Positions 60,817 to 64,000 of a stretch of DNA of 64,000 nucleotides are shown here, piece after piece; the first letter of the stretch is position 1, and every line of letters starts with the position of its first letter. A program made the position numbers and the translations under genes. Source of the DNA: an uncultured Bacteroidota bacterium (lineage in GTDB: Bacteria > Bacteroidota > Bacteroidia > Chitinophagales > Chitinophagaceae); assembly GCA_903854725.1 (NCBI GenBank), contig CAINWZ010000094.1:21525-85524 (forward strand). Reading direction: 5' to 3'. The notes beneath the pieces are model-generated. The model saw nothing but the letters and a program-made list of their open reading frames with translations, was not told where the DNA came from and made no database searches.

Positions 60817-61269
60817 ATGAAGCGAATAGAAAGACATAGAGCCATTTTAGGAGTAGACGAAAAAGCTACTTTGAGCGACTTAAAAAAAGTATATCGTAAG
60901 ATCATGATGGAATGGCATCCTGATAAATTTCAGGAGAGTGATGATGCAAAAAAAATGGCCGAAGAGAAATCTGCTAAACTAATTTCCTCCTATCATTTTT
61001 TGGTAAGTATACATGCTGAAACAAGAGAAGCTACCTTAACAGAATATACTGCAACCACTACAGAGGCAAGCATTGATGATTTCGAATTTAAGTCTGAGAT
61101 ATTAAGAGTTGTTTTCTCTGATGGAAATGAATATGAATATTATGGTGTGCCTAAGGCCATTTATGTTAAGCTAGTGAATGCAGATACCCCAGATCGTTTT
61201 GCAAGACGACATATCTATGAGAACTACTTATACAGAAGTACTAGTAAGATTGTTGGAGGGAATGAGTAA
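60817..61269 (+). CDS. J-domain protein with C-terminal KTSC domain
   Basis: A 150-residue two-domain protein. Residues 1-68 are a J domain: helix II LKKVYRKIMMEWHPDKF contains the HPD motif that stimulates Hsp70 ATPase. After an acidic Thr-rich linker (TEYTATTTEASIDDFE), residues 95-145 read LRVVFSDGNEYEYYGVPKAIYVKLVNADTPDRFARRHIYENYLYR, a KTSC domain, named for its occurrence at the C-terminus of some lysyl-tRNA synthetases and of unknown role. It has no Gly/Phe region, zinc domain or client domain of DnaJ, so it is a specialised co-chaperone. Being next to dnaK suggests DnaK as the partner (inference). Confidence 0.85.
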   Translation: MKRIERHRAILGVDEKATLSDLKKVYRKIMMEWHPDKFQESDDAKKMAEEKSAKLISSYHFLVSIHAETREATLTEYTATTTEASIDDFEFKSEILRVVFSDGNEYEYYGVPKAIYVKLVNADTPDRFARRHIYENYLYRSTSKIVGGNE

Positions 61270-61338
61270 TTGTGTATAATTTGCTCAACAAAAAGAGTAA
61301 TTTTTTCCGTTTTTTGTAACTAATAAATAGGTATTTGT

Positions 61339-61353
61339 AGTATTTTTAATACT
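61339..61353 (+). promoter_or_regulatory. AGTATT-N3-AATACT dyad upstream of katG
   Basis: Perfect 6-bp inverted repeat with a TTT spacer, overlapping a TATTTTTA promoter-like box (61341-61348) 28 bases before the katG ATG. It is placed as a repressor or activator site would be. Confidence 0.4.
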
Positions 61354-61367
61354 CAATATTTATTTAA

Positions 61368-63587
<2,220 letters not shown>

Positions 63588-63605
63588 ATTTTTTACAATA
63601 CAAAT

Positions 63606-63633
63606 AAAAGCCTTCCTAGTTGGGAAGGCTTTT
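63606..63633 (+). terminator. Terminator of katG
   Basis: Perfect 11-bp inverted repeat AAAAGCCTTCC / GGAAGGCTTTT with a 6-base loop and a T run, 19 bases after the katG stop. Confidence 0.92.
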
Positions 63634-63650
63634 TAAATATAGATAAGAAC

Positions 63651-64000
63651 ATGAAAAACAATATCAAGATTTTAGTAATTAGTTTATTTATTTCTGGCAG
63701 TTTATTTGCACAAAGTGGGCAAGCGCTTATTAAACAATCAATTCATGAACAGCAATCTAATTTAGTAGATGAGTTTAGATCGTTTTTATCTATTCCCAAT
63801 GTTGCTGTCAATCCAAAAGGCTTGCAGGAAAACGCAAATTGGATTAGGGATTATATGAAATCAAAAGGTATTGAAGAAGTAAGTTTACTCAATTTGTCTA
63901 ATAGTCAAATGCCTCCAGTGGTTTATGGTGAAGTAAAAGTGCCAGGTGCAACTGAAACAATTATTTTTTATGCGCACTACGATGGCCAACCGGTCGATAC
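63651..64000 (+). CDS. M20/M28-type metallopeptidase, exported (3' end outside window)
   Basis: An open frame from ATG 63651 to the window edge, absent from the ORF track because it has no stop here. It begins with a signal peptide (MKNNIKILVISLFISGSLFAQ) and continues with SNLVDEFRSFLSIPNVAVNPKGL and ANWIRDYMKSKGIEEV, typical of the N-terminal part of M20 dipeptidases. It then reads IIFYAHYDGQPVD, where the His and Asp are the first zinc ligand and its partner. An exported peptidase or amidohydrolase is likely; the substrate is unknown. Only 116 codons are visible. Confidence 0.82.
   Translation, partial: MKNNIKILVISLFISGSLFAQSGQALIKQSIHEQQSNLVDEFRSFLSIPNVAVNPKGLQENANWIRDYMKSKGIEEVSLLNLSNSQMPPVVYGEVKVPGATETIIFYAHYDGQPVD

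Overview
The window is an AT-rich, densely coded chromosomal segment of a Bacteroidota bacterium. It most likely belongs to the Chitinophagales, in the Chitinophagaceae or a relative (inference). The lineage call rests on Bacteroidota-type proteins (long two-part LepB, DUF2911, DUF3810, DUF6580, cysteine-free L32), on near absence of Shine-Dalgarno sequences, and on repeated promoter boxes of the Bacteroidota TTTG / TAnnTTTG type. It holds about 55 protein genes and one tRNA-Leu. I saw no rRNA, insertion sequence, prophage, CRISPR array or defence island. No gene-free stretch exceeds 300 bases; the longest gaps (roughly 160-210 bp at 4858-5061, 14185-14395, 18039-18231, 26115-26278, 51604-51762, 58608-58779) are promoter regions.

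Layout. 1-6 kb: end of pdhB, lepB, cdd, ogt, csaA-like, a SirB1-like protein, a fatty-acid desaturase. 6-10 kb: topA and an alpha/beta hydrolase. 9.7-12.5 kb: operon fdx-iscX-kdsC-like-ubiA-like-maf. 12.5-15.4 kb: OsmC, sterol-desaturase-like protein, lipA. 15.4-18 kb: sugar permease plus ROK sugar kinase. 18.2-26.6 kb: glycogen operon glgA-glgC-MFS-periplasmic amylase-glgB and a small unknown gene. 26.7-35.3 kb: coiled-coil membrane protein, holA, ribF, purM, ftsE-like, smc. 35.4-41.7 kb: small membrane protein, smpB, accD, fba, a cysteine-synthase-family gene, plsX-rpmF-yceD. 41.7-49.2 kb: DUF3810, dcd, PPTase, DUF2130, tRNA-Leu, DUF2911, xerC/D, YkgJ-type protein, SDR, YraN. 49.2-58.6 kb: manA, DUF6580, rnhA, malQ, dipeptide epimerase, TrmH-type methylase, argS, gtrA. 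58.7-64 kb: dnaK, a J-domain/KTSC protein, katG, and the start of an M20-type peptidase cut by the window edge.

How the parts fit. Carbohydrate handling is the strongest theme. A sugar importer and ROK kinase are divergent from an operon that makes glycogen and also encodes an exported alpha-glucan hydrolase and an oligosaccharide carrier; malQ with two starch-binding domains lies 25 kb away. Lipid synthesis is spread over accD, plsX, desaturase and PPTase, and lipoate use over pdhB and lipA. Protein quality control is represented by smpB, dnaK and the J-domain protein.

No clearly new multi-gene system is present. The less ordinary signals are regulatory: a terminator-like hairpin forming the whole smpB leader and ending at its ATG; a recurrent promoter box at a near-constant distance from start codons, which corrects several start sites; repeat motifs upstream of dnaK and in the glycogen region; and tandem hairpins after dnaK.
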